Notes under the pieces: generated by a model
The model's database searches: none
Told to the model about the DNA's origin: nothing
Seen by the model: the letters and a program-made list of their open reading frames with translations, nothing else
Shown here: positions 7,864 through 16,009 of the stretch, one piece after another
How the letters are laid out: each line of letters begins with the position of its first letter
How positions within the stretch are numbered: position 1 is the first letter of the stretch
Source: Anaeroplasmataceae bacterium
GTDB lineage: Bacteria > Bacillota_I > Bacilli_A > Acholeplasmatales > JAEDCM01
Direction of reading: 5' to 3'
Length of the DNA: 39,494 nt
NCBI GenBank assembly: GCA_016294165.1
Contig: JAEDCM010000015.1
Location: forward strand, 1-39,494
Translations under genes and position numbers: made by a program

Positions 7864-9579
7864 TTGTTAAAAAAGTTTATTAGTTATTATAAACCTTATA
7901 AAAAAATGTTTTTTCTAGATATGCTTGCGTCATTATTCATTGCGATTATTGGAATGGGGTATCCCATTTTAACTAATATAATTTTAGAGGATTATGCCCC
8001 CAAAAAAGATCAAAGAATGATTTTGATTTTAGGAGCGTGCTTGTTACTATGTTATGCTTTAAGAATGATGTTAAGATATTTTGTCCAATATTATGGGCAT
8101 GTCATTGGTGTTAAAATGCAAAGTGATATGCGCAAGGATATGTTTATCAAACTTCAAAAGTTGCCGTTTTCATATTATGATGAACATGAAACCGGAAAAA
8201 TTATGTCAAGAATGACTAACGATTTAATGGATGTATCTGAATTAGCTCATCATGGTCCTGAAAATTTATTTATTTGTGGAATTAGCATTATATTATCATT
8301 TAGCTATCTGCTTATTTTAGAATATCGATTTGCACTTATTCTATTATGCTGCGTTCCATTTTTAATTATTGTATCTTTAGTTTTTAGAAAAAAAATGCGT
8401 AATGCCTTTGCAGAAACAAGAAAATCGGTGGCTGTTATCAATTCATCATTAGAATCAAGCATAACAGGTATTAGAGTAACTAAGGCCTTCACCAATCAAG
8501 AAGAGGAATTAAAAAAATTTGAGGTTGGAAATAAGGATTTTGTTAAGCATCGAAGTATTGCATACAAAGCAATGGGAGAATTCTTTTCTTCCACAACCTT
8601 CATAACTGATTTATTTAATGTCGTTATTTTAGTTTGTGGGGCATTATTATATGCAAATGATCCAATTAATTTCCCTTTATCAAAATACATTACCTTTGTC
8701 ATCTCGATTAATCTATTTATTAATCCATTAACGACTTTAATCAATTTTGTGGAACAATATCAAAATGGGGTTACCGGATTTAAAAGATTTTTAGAAATTA
8801 TTGAAGAAAAAGAAGAAATTGATTCTTGTGATTCAATTTGTTTAGATGAAATAGCAGGAATGATTGAATTTAAAAATGTATCATTTGAATATGAAACAAC
8901 TAAGGATGTCTTAAGTGATGTATCCTTTTCGATTGAAAAGGGGAAAAAGATCGCTTTGGTTGGACCATCTGGTGGAGGAAAAACAACTATTTGTCATTTG
9001 ATTCCTAATTTCTATCAGGTTAGTAGTGGGAATATTTATATTGATGGTAAGGATATTAATAAAATTAAGTTTGAAAGCCTAAGAAAAAATATTGGAATTG
9101 TACAACAGGATGTTTTTTTATTTAATGGAACGATTAAAGAAAACATCCTATATGGTAAATTAGATGCTAGCTTAAATGAGGTTATTGAAGCCGCTAAGAA
9201 AGCTCGTATTCATGATTATATCATTGGTCTAGAGAATGGATATGATACTATTGTTGGTGAGAGAGGAGTTAAACTCTCAGGGGGTCAAAAGCAACGATTA
9301 TCAATCGCTCGTGTTTTCTTAAAAAATCCCGCAATCCTTATTTTAGATGAAGCCACAAGTGCTCTAGATACGATTACAGAAGAAATGATTCAAGAAGCAT
9401 TGGATGAGTTATCTAAAGATAGGACAACTATTGTAGTTGCTCACCGTCTTTCAACTATTAAAAACGCAGATGAAATATTTGTGGTTATTGGTGGTAAACT
9501 TGTGGAAAAAGGATGCCATGATGATCTTTTAAAGATTGATGGCCATTATAGTAAATTATATAAAAGGCAATATAAATAA
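7864..9579 (+). CDS. ABC exporter half-transporter (MsbA/LmrA type)
   Basis: This 571-residue protein has an N-terminal six-helix exporter domain (about residues 10-310, including the coupling region SYYDEHETGKIMSRMTNDL) and a C-terminal ATPase. Walker A GPSGGGKTT is at 367-375, the Q-loop at IVQQDVFLFNGTI, signature LSGGQ at 471-475, Walker B ILILDEATSALD near 491-502, and the switch histidine in VAHRLSTIKNAD. It would work as a homodimer or with a partner not present here, pumping a lipid, drug or peptide out of the cell; the substrate cannot be read from sequence. The start is TTG at 7864 with GAGGGTGA five bases ahead. A terminator follows directly, so the gene may form its own unit or be co-transcribed with tldDE. 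Confidence 0.9.
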   Translation: MLKKFISYYKPYKKMFFLDMLASLFIAIIGMGYPILTNIILEDYAPKKDQRMILILGACLLLCYALRMMLRYFVQYYGHVIGVKMQSDMRKDMFIKLQKLPFSYYDEHETGKIMSRMTNDLMDVSELAHHGPENLFICGISIILSFSYLLILEYRFALILLCCVPFLIIVSLVFRKKMRNAFAETRKSVAVINSSLESSITGIRVTKAFTNQEEELKKFEVGNKDFVKHRSIAYKAMGEFFSSTTFITDLFNVVILVCGALLYANDPINFPLSKYITFVISINLFINPLTTLINFVEQYQNGVTGFKRFLEIIEEKEEIDSCDSICLDEIAGMIEFKNVSFEYETTKDVLSDVSFSIEKGKKIALVGPSGGGKTTICHLIPNFYQVSSGNIYIDGKDINKIKFESLRKNIGIVQQDVFLFNGTIKENILYGKLDASLNEVIEAAKKARIHDYIIGLENGYDTIVGERGVKLSGGQKQRLSIARVFLKNPAILILDEATSALDTITEEMIQEALDELSKDRTTIVVAHRLSTIKNADEIFVVIGGKLVEKGCHDDLLKIDGHYSKLYKRQYK

Positions 9580-9583
9580 AATT

Positions 9584-9615
9584 AGGATGAATTTACAAAA
9601 TTCCTCCTTTTTTTA
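9584..9615 (+). terminator. Intrinsic terminator after the ABC exporter gene
   Basis: AGGATGAATTT (9584-9594) pairs with AAATTCCTCCT (9598-9608) around the loop ACA with one mismatch, followed by a run of Ts. Confidence 0.85.
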
Positions 9616-9633
9616 CATTTTTTTTAAAAATAC

Positions 9634-9662
9634 TTTCTATTTTTCAAAATAAATGATATAAT
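9634..9662 (+). promoter_or_regulatory. Candidate promoter for the GGDEF/EAL gene
   Basis: TATAAT at 9657-9662 is a consensus -10. The -35 position at 17 bases (TTTCTA, 9634-9639) is weak. The -10 overlaps an in-frame ATG at 9661, which rules out that ATG as the translation start if this promoter is used. Confidence 0.5.
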
Positions 9663-9699
9663 GCAGTTAGATATACATTTCTATAAAGAGGTGATAATT

Positions 9700-12657
9700 G
9701 TGATTAACCTAATTAAAGGTAGTACAGTTATACTCGATGTAAATTATAAAATACTTAATGATGTCTTGTTTTTTAAAAAAGGAGATTACTTTTTTGATTA
9801 TGTTTTTGAAAAAGAAGATGTTTTAGAGGATTTTAATGAACAAGCTTTAGTTAATTTGAAGTATTCTTATAATGATATTGATGAAAAAATCTGTACGCTA
9901 TTTAGAAAGTGTAATGACAAGATTGAAGTAACTATTTTGGGTTATGAGCTTGATGATGAATTTCAAAATATCCACAAAAATAGGGAGATTATTAAAAACT
10001 ATGATTCTGCCTTTTTTGAGTTTGATTTAAAAAAACGAAAACTAATCCTATATACTTATGTTTCAAATAAAAAGTATCAGTTTTCTTTTGATGATGTAAC
10101 TAGTCGTCAAATAAATGCTTTAAAAATCCATTCATATGATATTAAGAAGTTTATTGGATTTTTTGATTTATTAAATAGTGAAAAAACACCAACGGTTTGT
10201 TTTAGAACAAAATTTATTGAAAATAAGTATTCTTGGTATTGTTTAGAAGCAGTTAGAATTAATGATGAAACATATTATGGAAGATTAAAAAATATTGAAC
10301 CATTAGTTGAGGAACAAAAGGCTTACTTTTCAAGAATGCAATTTGATCCACTTACTAAGACCTTTCAAAAGGATGCTATTATCAAGTATGCTAAGGATTT
10401 ATGTAAAGGTTCAAATCCATTTACATTAATTGCGGTTGATATGGATTATTTTACAAATATTAATGACACAATGGGACATTTTTTTGGTGATTATGTCATA
10501 AAAGCAGTGTCTAAGCAGCTTATTAAGATTGTCAATAAAAAAGGTAAGGTTGGTCGTATCGGTGGCGATGAATTTTTACTTGTTTTAGAAGGAGTATATA
10601 ACGATAGCGATATAAGAGATATATGTCGAGATATTCGTTTTAGATGTGATAATTTGATTTTAGAGGATGGCAGCAAATTCTCATCTAGCGTAACAATGGG
10701 TGTTGTAAGCAGTCCACGTGATGGAAGGCAGGTTACAGAATTATCATCAAAATTATATAAAGCTTTATATCGAGGAAAAGCCAAGGGACGCGACTGTTAT
10801 ATTATTTATATTGATAGCATTCATGGCCATATCGATGTGAAAGATCCAATTAATATTCAGGATATCAAAAATAGTAGTGAATTAAAGATCAGTAGTAATG
10901 TGTTTGTAAAACAATGTATTGAGGAATTGTTTAATCAAAAAAACATCAATAAAACAATTAAAGAAACATTAGAAAAAATTGGCGTGTTTTTTGGACTTGA
11001 TAGAGTTTTAATAATTGAAGGAAATGAAAATGATTCCCAAATTATTAAAAAATGGTCATTACCAGAATATGAGGAAATAAAAACGGAAAATTATTTATCA
11101 CCATTTATTTTAAATAAATTGAGAAAAGAAAATGTTTTCTCGGTAAATGATATATCTAAATATTCATGTAAAAAGGACCCAATTCTTAATAAATATTTTA
11201 AAGATATGAATATGAAAGCCACAGTTATTGTTCCGCTTGAGGAAAATGGTGAGCTTACTGGAATGATTTCATTTGATATATGCAGTAAAAAACGTGTTTG
11301 GCAAAGAGATGAAATATTCTATCTATCAATTTTAGGCCGAATTATCAATACCTTCCTAATTAACGAAAAGAAGGAAGAAATGCTTTATAAGGTAGCTTAT
11401 TATGATAAAATCGCGGATTGTTGGAATTTTAGAAAAATTCAAGAAGAATTTGAACGACAAATAAAAACAAGCGATGAAAAATATTATTTGCTTGGATTTG
11501 ATTTAGTAGGGTTTAAAAATATAAATGTTCGCTATGGATATCAAGAAGGAAACTACATTTTAAGAGAAGTAGCGAAGGTTCTTAATAAATTTATTTATTC
11601 TGATGATTTATATTGCCGTATTAGTGATGATAAATTCCTTTTGGTTTTAAAAGATAGAGATGATATAGATATCATTTCCCGTATTCAAAACCTTCAACAA
11701 TTAGTGTTTGAGATTAAGACATCAAATGGTGTTTCTTGTAACTTAAATATTAAGGTTGGTATATCTTTTGTAGATAAGAATAATGAATTTATTCATTGTG
11801 TAGATAAGGTCTCATTAGCTAGAAAATATTCATATGAAACAGGAAATTCATTTGAATTTTATAGTGCTGAAATTGAAAGTAAAAAGGAAAATGAAAGAAA
11901 ACTAGAAGAAGCAATGCGAGAAGGACTAAATAACCATGAGTTTAAGGTTTATGTTCAACCATGCTATAATATTGAAAAGAATACAATTAGTTCATTAGAG
12001 GCCTTAGTAAGATGGCAAAAAGATGATAAATTGATTATGCCAGGATCATTTATTCCTTTATTTGAAAAAAATGGGTTTATCAATGAATTAGACTTCTATG
12101 TATATGAAGAGGTATGTAAAAAAATACGTTATTCGATTGATACATATGGTTATTCCCATATTATCAGTGTTAATGTTAGCAGATATCATGTCTTAGATGA
12201 TCGTTTTATAATTAGATTAAAGTCAATTCTAGAAAAATATAATGTTGAACCACATTATTTGTCATTAGAGCTAACGGAAAGTTTATTTATCAATAATGAA
12301 AATGCGATGGTTGATTTTGTCAAAGCTTTAAGAAAAGAAGGATTCAAAATCTATATGGATGATTTTGGAGTTGCATATTCTAACCTAATCTTATTAAGTA
12401 TGATTGATATTGATGTTTTAAAACTTGATAAGTCATTCTTAGAACAGACATATTTAAATAATCGTAAACGTATTATTATTAATAACGTTATCAAGATGGC
12501 GAAGGATTTGGGAATCAATGTTTTATCCGAAGGAATTGAAAAGGAATCACAATTGTTAGAACTTAAGTCGTTAAAATGTGACTTTGCCCAAGGATATCAT
12601 TATGCGCGCCCAATGCCTTTTGAGATGTTTGAAGAAAAATATTTGAAAAATAATTAG
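9700..12657 (+). CDS. Cyclic-di-GMP protein: GGDEF, GAF-like, degenerate GGDEF, EAL
   Basis: The GTG at 9700 follows GAGGTGAT at good spacing; a farther in-frame ATG at 9661 lies inside the promoter. The 985-residue protein has an N-terminal domain of about 220 residues that I do not recognise. A diguanylate cyclase domain follows (about 220-380) with intact GGDEF at 288-292, then a GAF-like region (about 405-560). A second GGDEF domain has SDDKF at 642-646 and is surely inactive as a cyclase. The C-terminal EAL phosphodiesterase has EALVRW (E767), LELTES, YMDDFG, KLDKSF, SEGIE and QGYHYARP, so its catalytic residues look intact. It should both make and degrade c-di-GMP, or switch between the two. 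No membrane helix is evident, so it is probably cytoplasmic. A long hairpin begins at its stop codon. Confidence 0.9.
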   Translation: MINLIKGSTVILDVNYKILNDVLFFKKGDYFFDYVFEKEDVLEDFNEQALVNLKYSYNDIDEKICTLFRKCNDKIEVTILGYELDDEFQNIHKNREIIKNYDSAFFEFDLKKRKLILYTYVSNKKYQFSFDDVTSRQINALKIHSYDIKKFIGFFDLLNSEKTPTVCFRTKFIENKYSWYCLEAVRINDETYYGRLKNIEPLVEEQKAYFSRMQFDPLTKTFQKDAIIKYAKDLCKGSNPFTLIAVDMDYFTNINDTMGHFFGDYVIKAVSKQLIKIVNKKGKVGRIGGDEFLLVLEGVYNDSDIRDICRDIRFRCDNLILEDGSKFSSSVTMGVVSSPRDGRQVTELSSKLYKALYRGKAKGRDCYIIYIDSIHGHIDVKDPINIQDIKNSSELKISSNVFVKQCIEELFNQKNINKTIKETLEKIGVFFGLDRVLIIEGNENDSQIIKKWSLPEYEEIKTENYLSPFILNKLRKENVFSVNDISKYSCKKDPILNKYFKDMNMKATVIVPLEENGELTGMISFDICSKKRVWQRDEIFYLSILGRIINTFLINEKKEEMLYKVAYYDKIADCWNFRKIQEEFERQIKTSDEKYYLLGFDLVGFKNINVRYGYQEGNYILREVAKVLNKFIYSDDLYCRISDDKFLLVLKDRDDIDIISRIQNLQQLVFEIKTSNGVSCNLNIKVGISFVDKNNEFIHCVDKVSLARKYSYETGNSFEFYSAEIESKKENERKLEEAMREGLNNHEFKVYVQPCYNIEKNTISSLEALVRWQKDDKLIMPGSFIPLFEKNGFINELDFYVYEEVCKKIRYSIDTYGYSHIISVNVSRYHVLDDRFIIRLKSILEKYNVEPHYLSLELTESLFINNENAMVDFVKALRKEGFKIYMDDFGVAYSNLILLSMIDIDVLKLDKSFLEQTYLNNRKRIIINNVIKMAKDLGINVLSEGIEKESQLLELKSLKCDFAQGYHYARPMPFEMFEEKYLKNN

Positions 12658-12719
12658 GGAGATGAATGAATTGAACTGGATTTGTTAGTCCAACAAATTC
12701 AGTTCGATTCAAATCTCCC
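12657..12719 (+). terminator. Very long hairpin at the end of the GGDEF/EAL gene
   Basis: Outer arms GGGAGAT (12657-12663) and ATCTCCC (12713-12719) enclose GAAT/ATTC, GAACTG/CAGTTC and ATTTGTT/AACAAAT pairs around the loop AGTCC. The stem has over 20 base pairs and its first base is the last base of the stop codon. The T tract after it is interrupted (TTTATATTTAT), so termination is likely but the length is unusual. Confidence 0.65.
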
Positions 12720-12744
12720 TTTATATTTATCTTGGAAAAAAATA

Positions 12745-12773
12745 TTGGATTTTTTTAAAAAATGGACTATAAT
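12745..12773 (+). promoter_or_regulatory. Promoter for the ttcA-like gene
   Basis: TTGGAT (12745-12750) and TATAAT (12768-12773) are spaced by 17 bases, about 32 bases before the ATG. Confidence 0.7.
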
Positions 12774-12804
12774 ATATTTAGTAAATTTGGAAGGTTGTTT
12801 TTTA

Positions 12805-13662
12805 ATGGAAAAGTACCAAGAAATAGAAAGAAGCATTATCAAAAAGTTTCGTAAACCTATATGGCGAAACTTCGTAAAGGCTTGTCAGGATTACAATTTA
12901 ATAGAGGAAAATGATAAGATTGCGGTTTGTATTTCTGGTGGAAAGGATTCTATGCTACTAGCAAAATGTATGCAGGAGATTCAAAGGCATGGCAACAAAA
13001 AGTTTGATATGGAATTTATTGTAATGGATCCTGGGTATAGTAGTATTAATCGCGAGTTAATTATTGAAAATGCAAAAATGATGGGAATAGATATAAAAAT
13101 ATTTGATTCGGATATTTTTGAAGTTTCCACAACCTTAACAGAATCTCCATGTTATTTGTGCGCAAGAATGCGAAGAGGCTTCCTATATGCAAGGGCTGAA
13201 GAACTTGGATGCAATAAAATAGCTTTAGGACATCATTTTGATGATATGATTGAGACGGTTCTATTAAGTATGTTTTATGGTTCAGAATTTAAAACGATGC
13301 TTCCAAAATTGTGCAGTGATAATTTTAAAGGTATGGAGCTTATTAGACCATTATATCTCGTAAAGGAAAAGGATATTAAGGCTTGGCGCGATTATAATGG
13401 ATTAAAATTCTTAGCCTGTGCATGTAAGGTAACGGAAGCGATTACTAATAAGACCTATAATATTGCATCAAAAAGGCAAGAGGTAAAGGAGCTTATTGAA
13501 AATTTAAGAAAAGTGAATCCTAATGTTGACTTAAATATTTTCATGAGTGCGCATAATGTCAATTTAGATGCTGTTTGCGGGTATCGCAAAAATAAAAATT
13601 ATTACGATTTTAATAAAATATATGAAGGTGATAAAAATGAAGAATTTTCTAAAGAAGAATAA
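12805..13662 (+). CDS. TtcA-like tRNA 2-thiolation PP-loop ATPase
   Basis: This 285-residue protein has the PP-loop SGGKDS at residues 44-49, the cysteine pair C116-Y-L-C119 followed by ARMRRGFLY, and a later pair C205-A-C207. In TtcA the first CxxC and one later cysteine bind a 4Fe-4S cluster that handles sulfur for 2-thiocytidine at tRNA position 32; here the later pair is CxC, not CxxC. HHFDDMIETVLLSMFY is typical of the family. The ATG at 12805 follows GGAAGG by ten bases. Because TtcA, TtuA and relatives share this fold, the exact tRNA target is an inference. The 3' end overlaps the next gene by 26 bases. Confidence 0.8.
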   Translation: MEKYQEIERSIIKKFRKPIWRNFVKACQDYNLIEENDKIAVCISGGKDSMLLAKCMQEIQRHGNKKFDMEFIVMDPGYSSINRELIIENAKMMGIDIKIFDSDIFEVSTTLTESPCYLCARMRRGFLYARAEELGCNKIALGHHFDDMIETVLLSMFYGSEFKTMLPKLCSDNFKGMELIRPLYLVKEKDIKAWRDYNGLKFLACACKVTEAITNKTYNIASKRQEVKELIENLRKVNPNVDLNIFMSAHNVNLDAVCGYRKNKNYYDFNKIYEGDKNEEFSKEE

Positions 13663-14161
13663 TCAAACATTAGCAATCGTGCTAGTATCATTTATTTTAG
13701 GATTATTATTTATAATTCTAGGAGGAAGATTAGTAGATATATTAATCATTTTATTTGCAATTTTAATTATTGTATCAGCAGTTTTAGGATTAATTGCTGG
13801 TATTGATAATAAAAATAATGCAATCATTACGGATTCAGTAATAAATTTATTGATTGGAATTGTTTTATTGGTGTTCCCTGTTTCATGGATGTTTATCGTC
13901 GGTGGTGCTCTATTAATTGGTATTAATTTGGTATATTTATTAGCTGAAAAAAATAAAAAAGAGGTTTTATCTGCAACTTTAAGCAAATATATTGTCGGTG
14001 CAATTCTTATAATTTATGGAATTTTCTTTCGACAAATCAATGATATCTTCTTTATTGTAATAGGAATTTTAATGATTGTTTATTCGATTGTTGGGGCAAT
14101 TGATTTATATAAAAAATATCAGAATAGTCCATTAGTGATTAAGGTTGATGATGAAGAATAA
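13637..14161 (+). CDS. Small membrane protein, DUF308/HdeD-like
   Basis: This 174-residue protein is almost entirely hydrophobic, with about six predicted membrane segments arranged as repeated pairs (for example IVLVSFILGLLFIILGG, then ILIILFAILIIVSAVLGLI, later YIVGAILIIYGIFF and IFFIVIGILMIVYSIVGAI). A short acidic tail ends in VDDEE. The arrangement and glycine-rich turn positions resemble DUF308/HdeD proteins, a loose family with no settled biochemical role in Gram-positives. The ATG at 13637 has GAAGGTGAT just upstream, inside the end of the ttcA-like gene, so the two are probably co-transcribed. A strong terminator follows the stop codon. Confidence 0.65.
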   Translation: MKNFLKKNNQTLAIVLVSFILGLLFIILGGRLVDILIILFAILIIVSAVLGLIAGIDNKNNAIITDSVINLLIGIVLLVFPVSWMFIVGGALLIGINLVYLLAEKNKKEVLSATLSKYIVGAILIIYGIFFRQINDIFFIVIGILMIVYSIVGAIDLYKKYQNSPLVIKVDDEE

Positions 14162-14184
14162 AGGCTTGTTTTAAGCCTTTTTTT
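14161..14184 (+). terminator. Intrinsic terminator after the DUF308-like gene
   Basis: AAGGCTT (14161-14167) pairs with AAGCCTT (14173-14179) around GTTTT, followed by seven Ts. Confidence 0.9.
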
Positions 14185-14196
14185 ATGAATTTTTTT

Positions 14197-14232
14197 ATCC
14201 TATCTGGATATAATTATAATAGGTGATAGGAT
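14197..14232 (+). promoter_or_regulatory. -10 element flanked by an 8-bp inverted repeat
   Basis: TATAAT at 14209-14214 is a consensus -10 with no clear -35. ATCCTATC (14197-14204) and GATAGGAT (14225-14232) are perfect inverted repeats that flank the -10 and include part of the ribosome site. A transcript starting after the -10 would not carry the first arm, so this would be an operator rather than an RNA hairpin if it is functional. Confidence 0.4.
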
Positions 14233-14711
14233 TGAAAAAAATAGATAAAAAATCATTAATTAAATCTTTTATTATCATATCAATTATGGGTGTATTATTT
14301 CATTATTTTTATGATTTGTTTAATCAAAATAAGTTTATTGGTTTAATATTTCCACATAATGAAAGTGTTTTTGAACATTTAAAATTAGTTTTAGTTCCTA
14401 ATCTAATTTATTATTCATTTATCAAAAAGGAAGATAAGAATAGCTTTTATTTAGGATTACTAGTTTCCATTGTCTTATCAATGTCTTTAATTATTGTTTT
14501 ATATTATTTTTTTAAACTTTTTTTTGAAAGTATTATTATTGATATTTCAATTTATTTTGTATCAATATTTGTTGGACAGATTCTTTTTTATTATATTTCA
14601 AGAAAAGATATCGAGTTTAATTATCGTTATTCATTTAATGCGATTTTATTATTAGTCATTTTATTTATAATTTTACAAATATATACGCCAAATAAAGCGT
14701 TTTTTCGATAA
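14232..14711 (+). CDS. DUF6512-like membrane protein
   Basis: This 159-residue protein has about five hydrophobic segments and the stretch GLIFPHNESVFEHLKLVLVPNLIYY, which I recognise as the signature of the DUF6512 family (N-E-S-x-x-E-H-L-K-L next to a proline-rich membrane turn). No function is established. The conserved polar residues inside a membrane setting hint at a transport or enzymatic role, but that is speculation. The TTG at 14232 is preferred because AGGTGAT precedes it at proper spacing; a GTG at 14223 overlaps that site. A weak hairpin (ACGC/GCGT plus Ts, 14685-14706) overlaps the gene's 3' end and may terminate it. Confidence 0.68.
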   Translation: MKKIDKKSLIKSFIIISIMGVLFHYFYDLFNQNKFIGLIFPHNESVFEHLKLVLVPNLIYYSFIKKEDKNSFYLGLLVSIVLSMSLIIVLYYFFKLFFESIIIDISIYFVSIFVGQILFYYISRKDIEFNYRYSFNAILLLVILFIILQIYTPNKAFFR

Positions 14712-14727
14712 ATTTTGTATAATAATC

Positions 14728-14756
14728 TTACAATTATTATAAAAACGTGATATTAT
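14728..14756 (+). promoter_or_regulatory. Promoter of the glycogen operon
   Basis: TTACAA (14728-14733) and TATTAT (14751-14756) are spaced by 17 bases. The predicted leader to glgC is about 55 bases and shows no strong structure. Confidence 0.65.
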
Positions 14757-14818
14757 ATATACAGGTGATAAATATTCTTGTGTTTATTTATGTGAAAAAT
14801 TAATGTGGAGGTGTTATT

Positions 14819-16009
14819 ATGATAAACAAAAAGGATTGCGTTGCGATGCTTTTAGCTGGAGGGCAAGGAAGTAGATTATATGCTTTAACAAATAAAATCG
14901 CTAAGCCTGCTGTAAGCTATGGAGCAAAATATCGAATTATTGATTTTACTTTATCAAATTGTATTAACTCTAATATCGATACTGTTGGTGTTTTAACTCA
15001 ATATCAACCATTATTACTTAATGAGTATATTGGAAATGGACAACCTTGGGACTTAGACAGAACATTTGGAGGTGTGCATATTCTTCCTCCTTATCAAGGA
15101 AAGCATATCACAAATTGGTACAAGGGTACTGCCAATGCAATATATCAAAACTTAACATTCATTAAATCTTATGATCCAGATCACGTTTTGATTTTATCAG
15201 GGGATCATATTTATAAAATGGATTATGCCGCAATGCTTAAATACCATAAGGAAAAGAATGCGGATTGTACAATTTCTGTAATTGATGTACCACTTAAGGA
15301 AGCAAGCCGTTTTGGTATTTTAAATACAAACGATGATTTAAGTATTTATGAATTTGAAGAAAAACCAAAACAACCGAAGAGTACACATGCCTCAATGGGG
15401 ATTTATATTTTTAAAGCAAGCGTACTAGAAAAATACTTAACTGAGGATGAAGCTAATCCAGATTCACAAAATGACTTTGGTAAAAATATTATTCCAAATA
15501 TGTTAAATGATGGTTTAAAATTATTTGCATATCAATTTAAAGGATATTGGAAGGATGTAGGAACTATCGATTCATTATGGGAAGCCAATATGGATTTATT
15601 AGGTGAAAATCCTAATTTTGATATTTTTGATACAAATTGGAAAATTTATTCAAGAAATAATCCTTATCCACCACAATTTATTGCGGATGGAGCAAAATTA
15701 GAAAATTCATTAGTTACAGTAGGTTCATATATCGCTGGTAATGTAACTAATTCATTAATATCTGAAAATGTAACAATTTCTAAAAATGCAGTAGTTAAGG
15801 ACAGTGTAATTTTTGAAAATGTTGTGATTGAAGAAGGAGCGCATATTGAAAATGCAATTATCGCTGAAGATGCTTATATCGGTGCTAATGCTCACGTTGG
15901 GCTTCCACATGAAACAAATAAAATTACTGTAATCGGTCCATCAGTTAAAATTGGTGATGGTGTTACAATTTTAGATGGCCAAATGGTAGAGAAGGATGTG
16001 AATTTATAA
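14819..16009 (+). CDS. glgC: Glucose-1-phosphate adenylyltransferase, catalytic subunit
   Basis: This 396-residue protein makes ADP-glucose from glucose-1-phosphate and ATP, the committed step of glycogen synthesis. The nucleotidyltransferase core is intact: LLAGGQGSRLYALTNKIAKPAVSYG near residues 12-36, YRIIDFTLSNCINS, GTANAIYQNL, and the catalytic-aspartate region LILSGDHIYKMDY. The sugar-phosphate site is in FEEKPKQP. The C-terminus is a left-handed beta-helix of hexapeptide repeats, starting about residue 290. TGGAGGTG precedes the ATG. The stop overlaps the glgD start by one base. In Bacillota GlgC works in a complex with GlgD. Confidence 0.96.
   Translation: MINKKDCVAMLLAGGQGSRLYALTNKIAKPAVSYGAKYRIIDFTLSNCINSNIDTVGVLTQYQPLLLNEYIGNGQPWDLDRTFGGVHILPPYQGKHITNWYKGTANAIYQNLTFIKSYDPDHVLILSGDHIYKMDYAAMLKYHKEKNADCTISVIDVPLKEASRFGILNTNDDLSIYEFEEKPKQPKSTHASMGIYIFKASVLEKYLTEDEANPDSQNDFGKNIIPNMLNDGLKLFAYQFKGYWKDVGTIDSLWEANMDLLGENPNFDIFDTNWKIYSRNNPYPPQFIADGAKLENSLVTVGSYIAGNVTNSLISENVTISKNAVVKDSVIFENVVIEEGAHIENAIIAEDAYIGANAHVGLPHETNKITVIGPSVKIGDGVTILDGQMVEKDVNL

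Noticed and set aside
9661..9699. An N-terminal extension of the GGDEF/EAL protein from the ATG at 9661
   Set aside because: That ATG overlaps the TATAAT box, while the GTG at 9700 has a well-placed GAGGTGAT.
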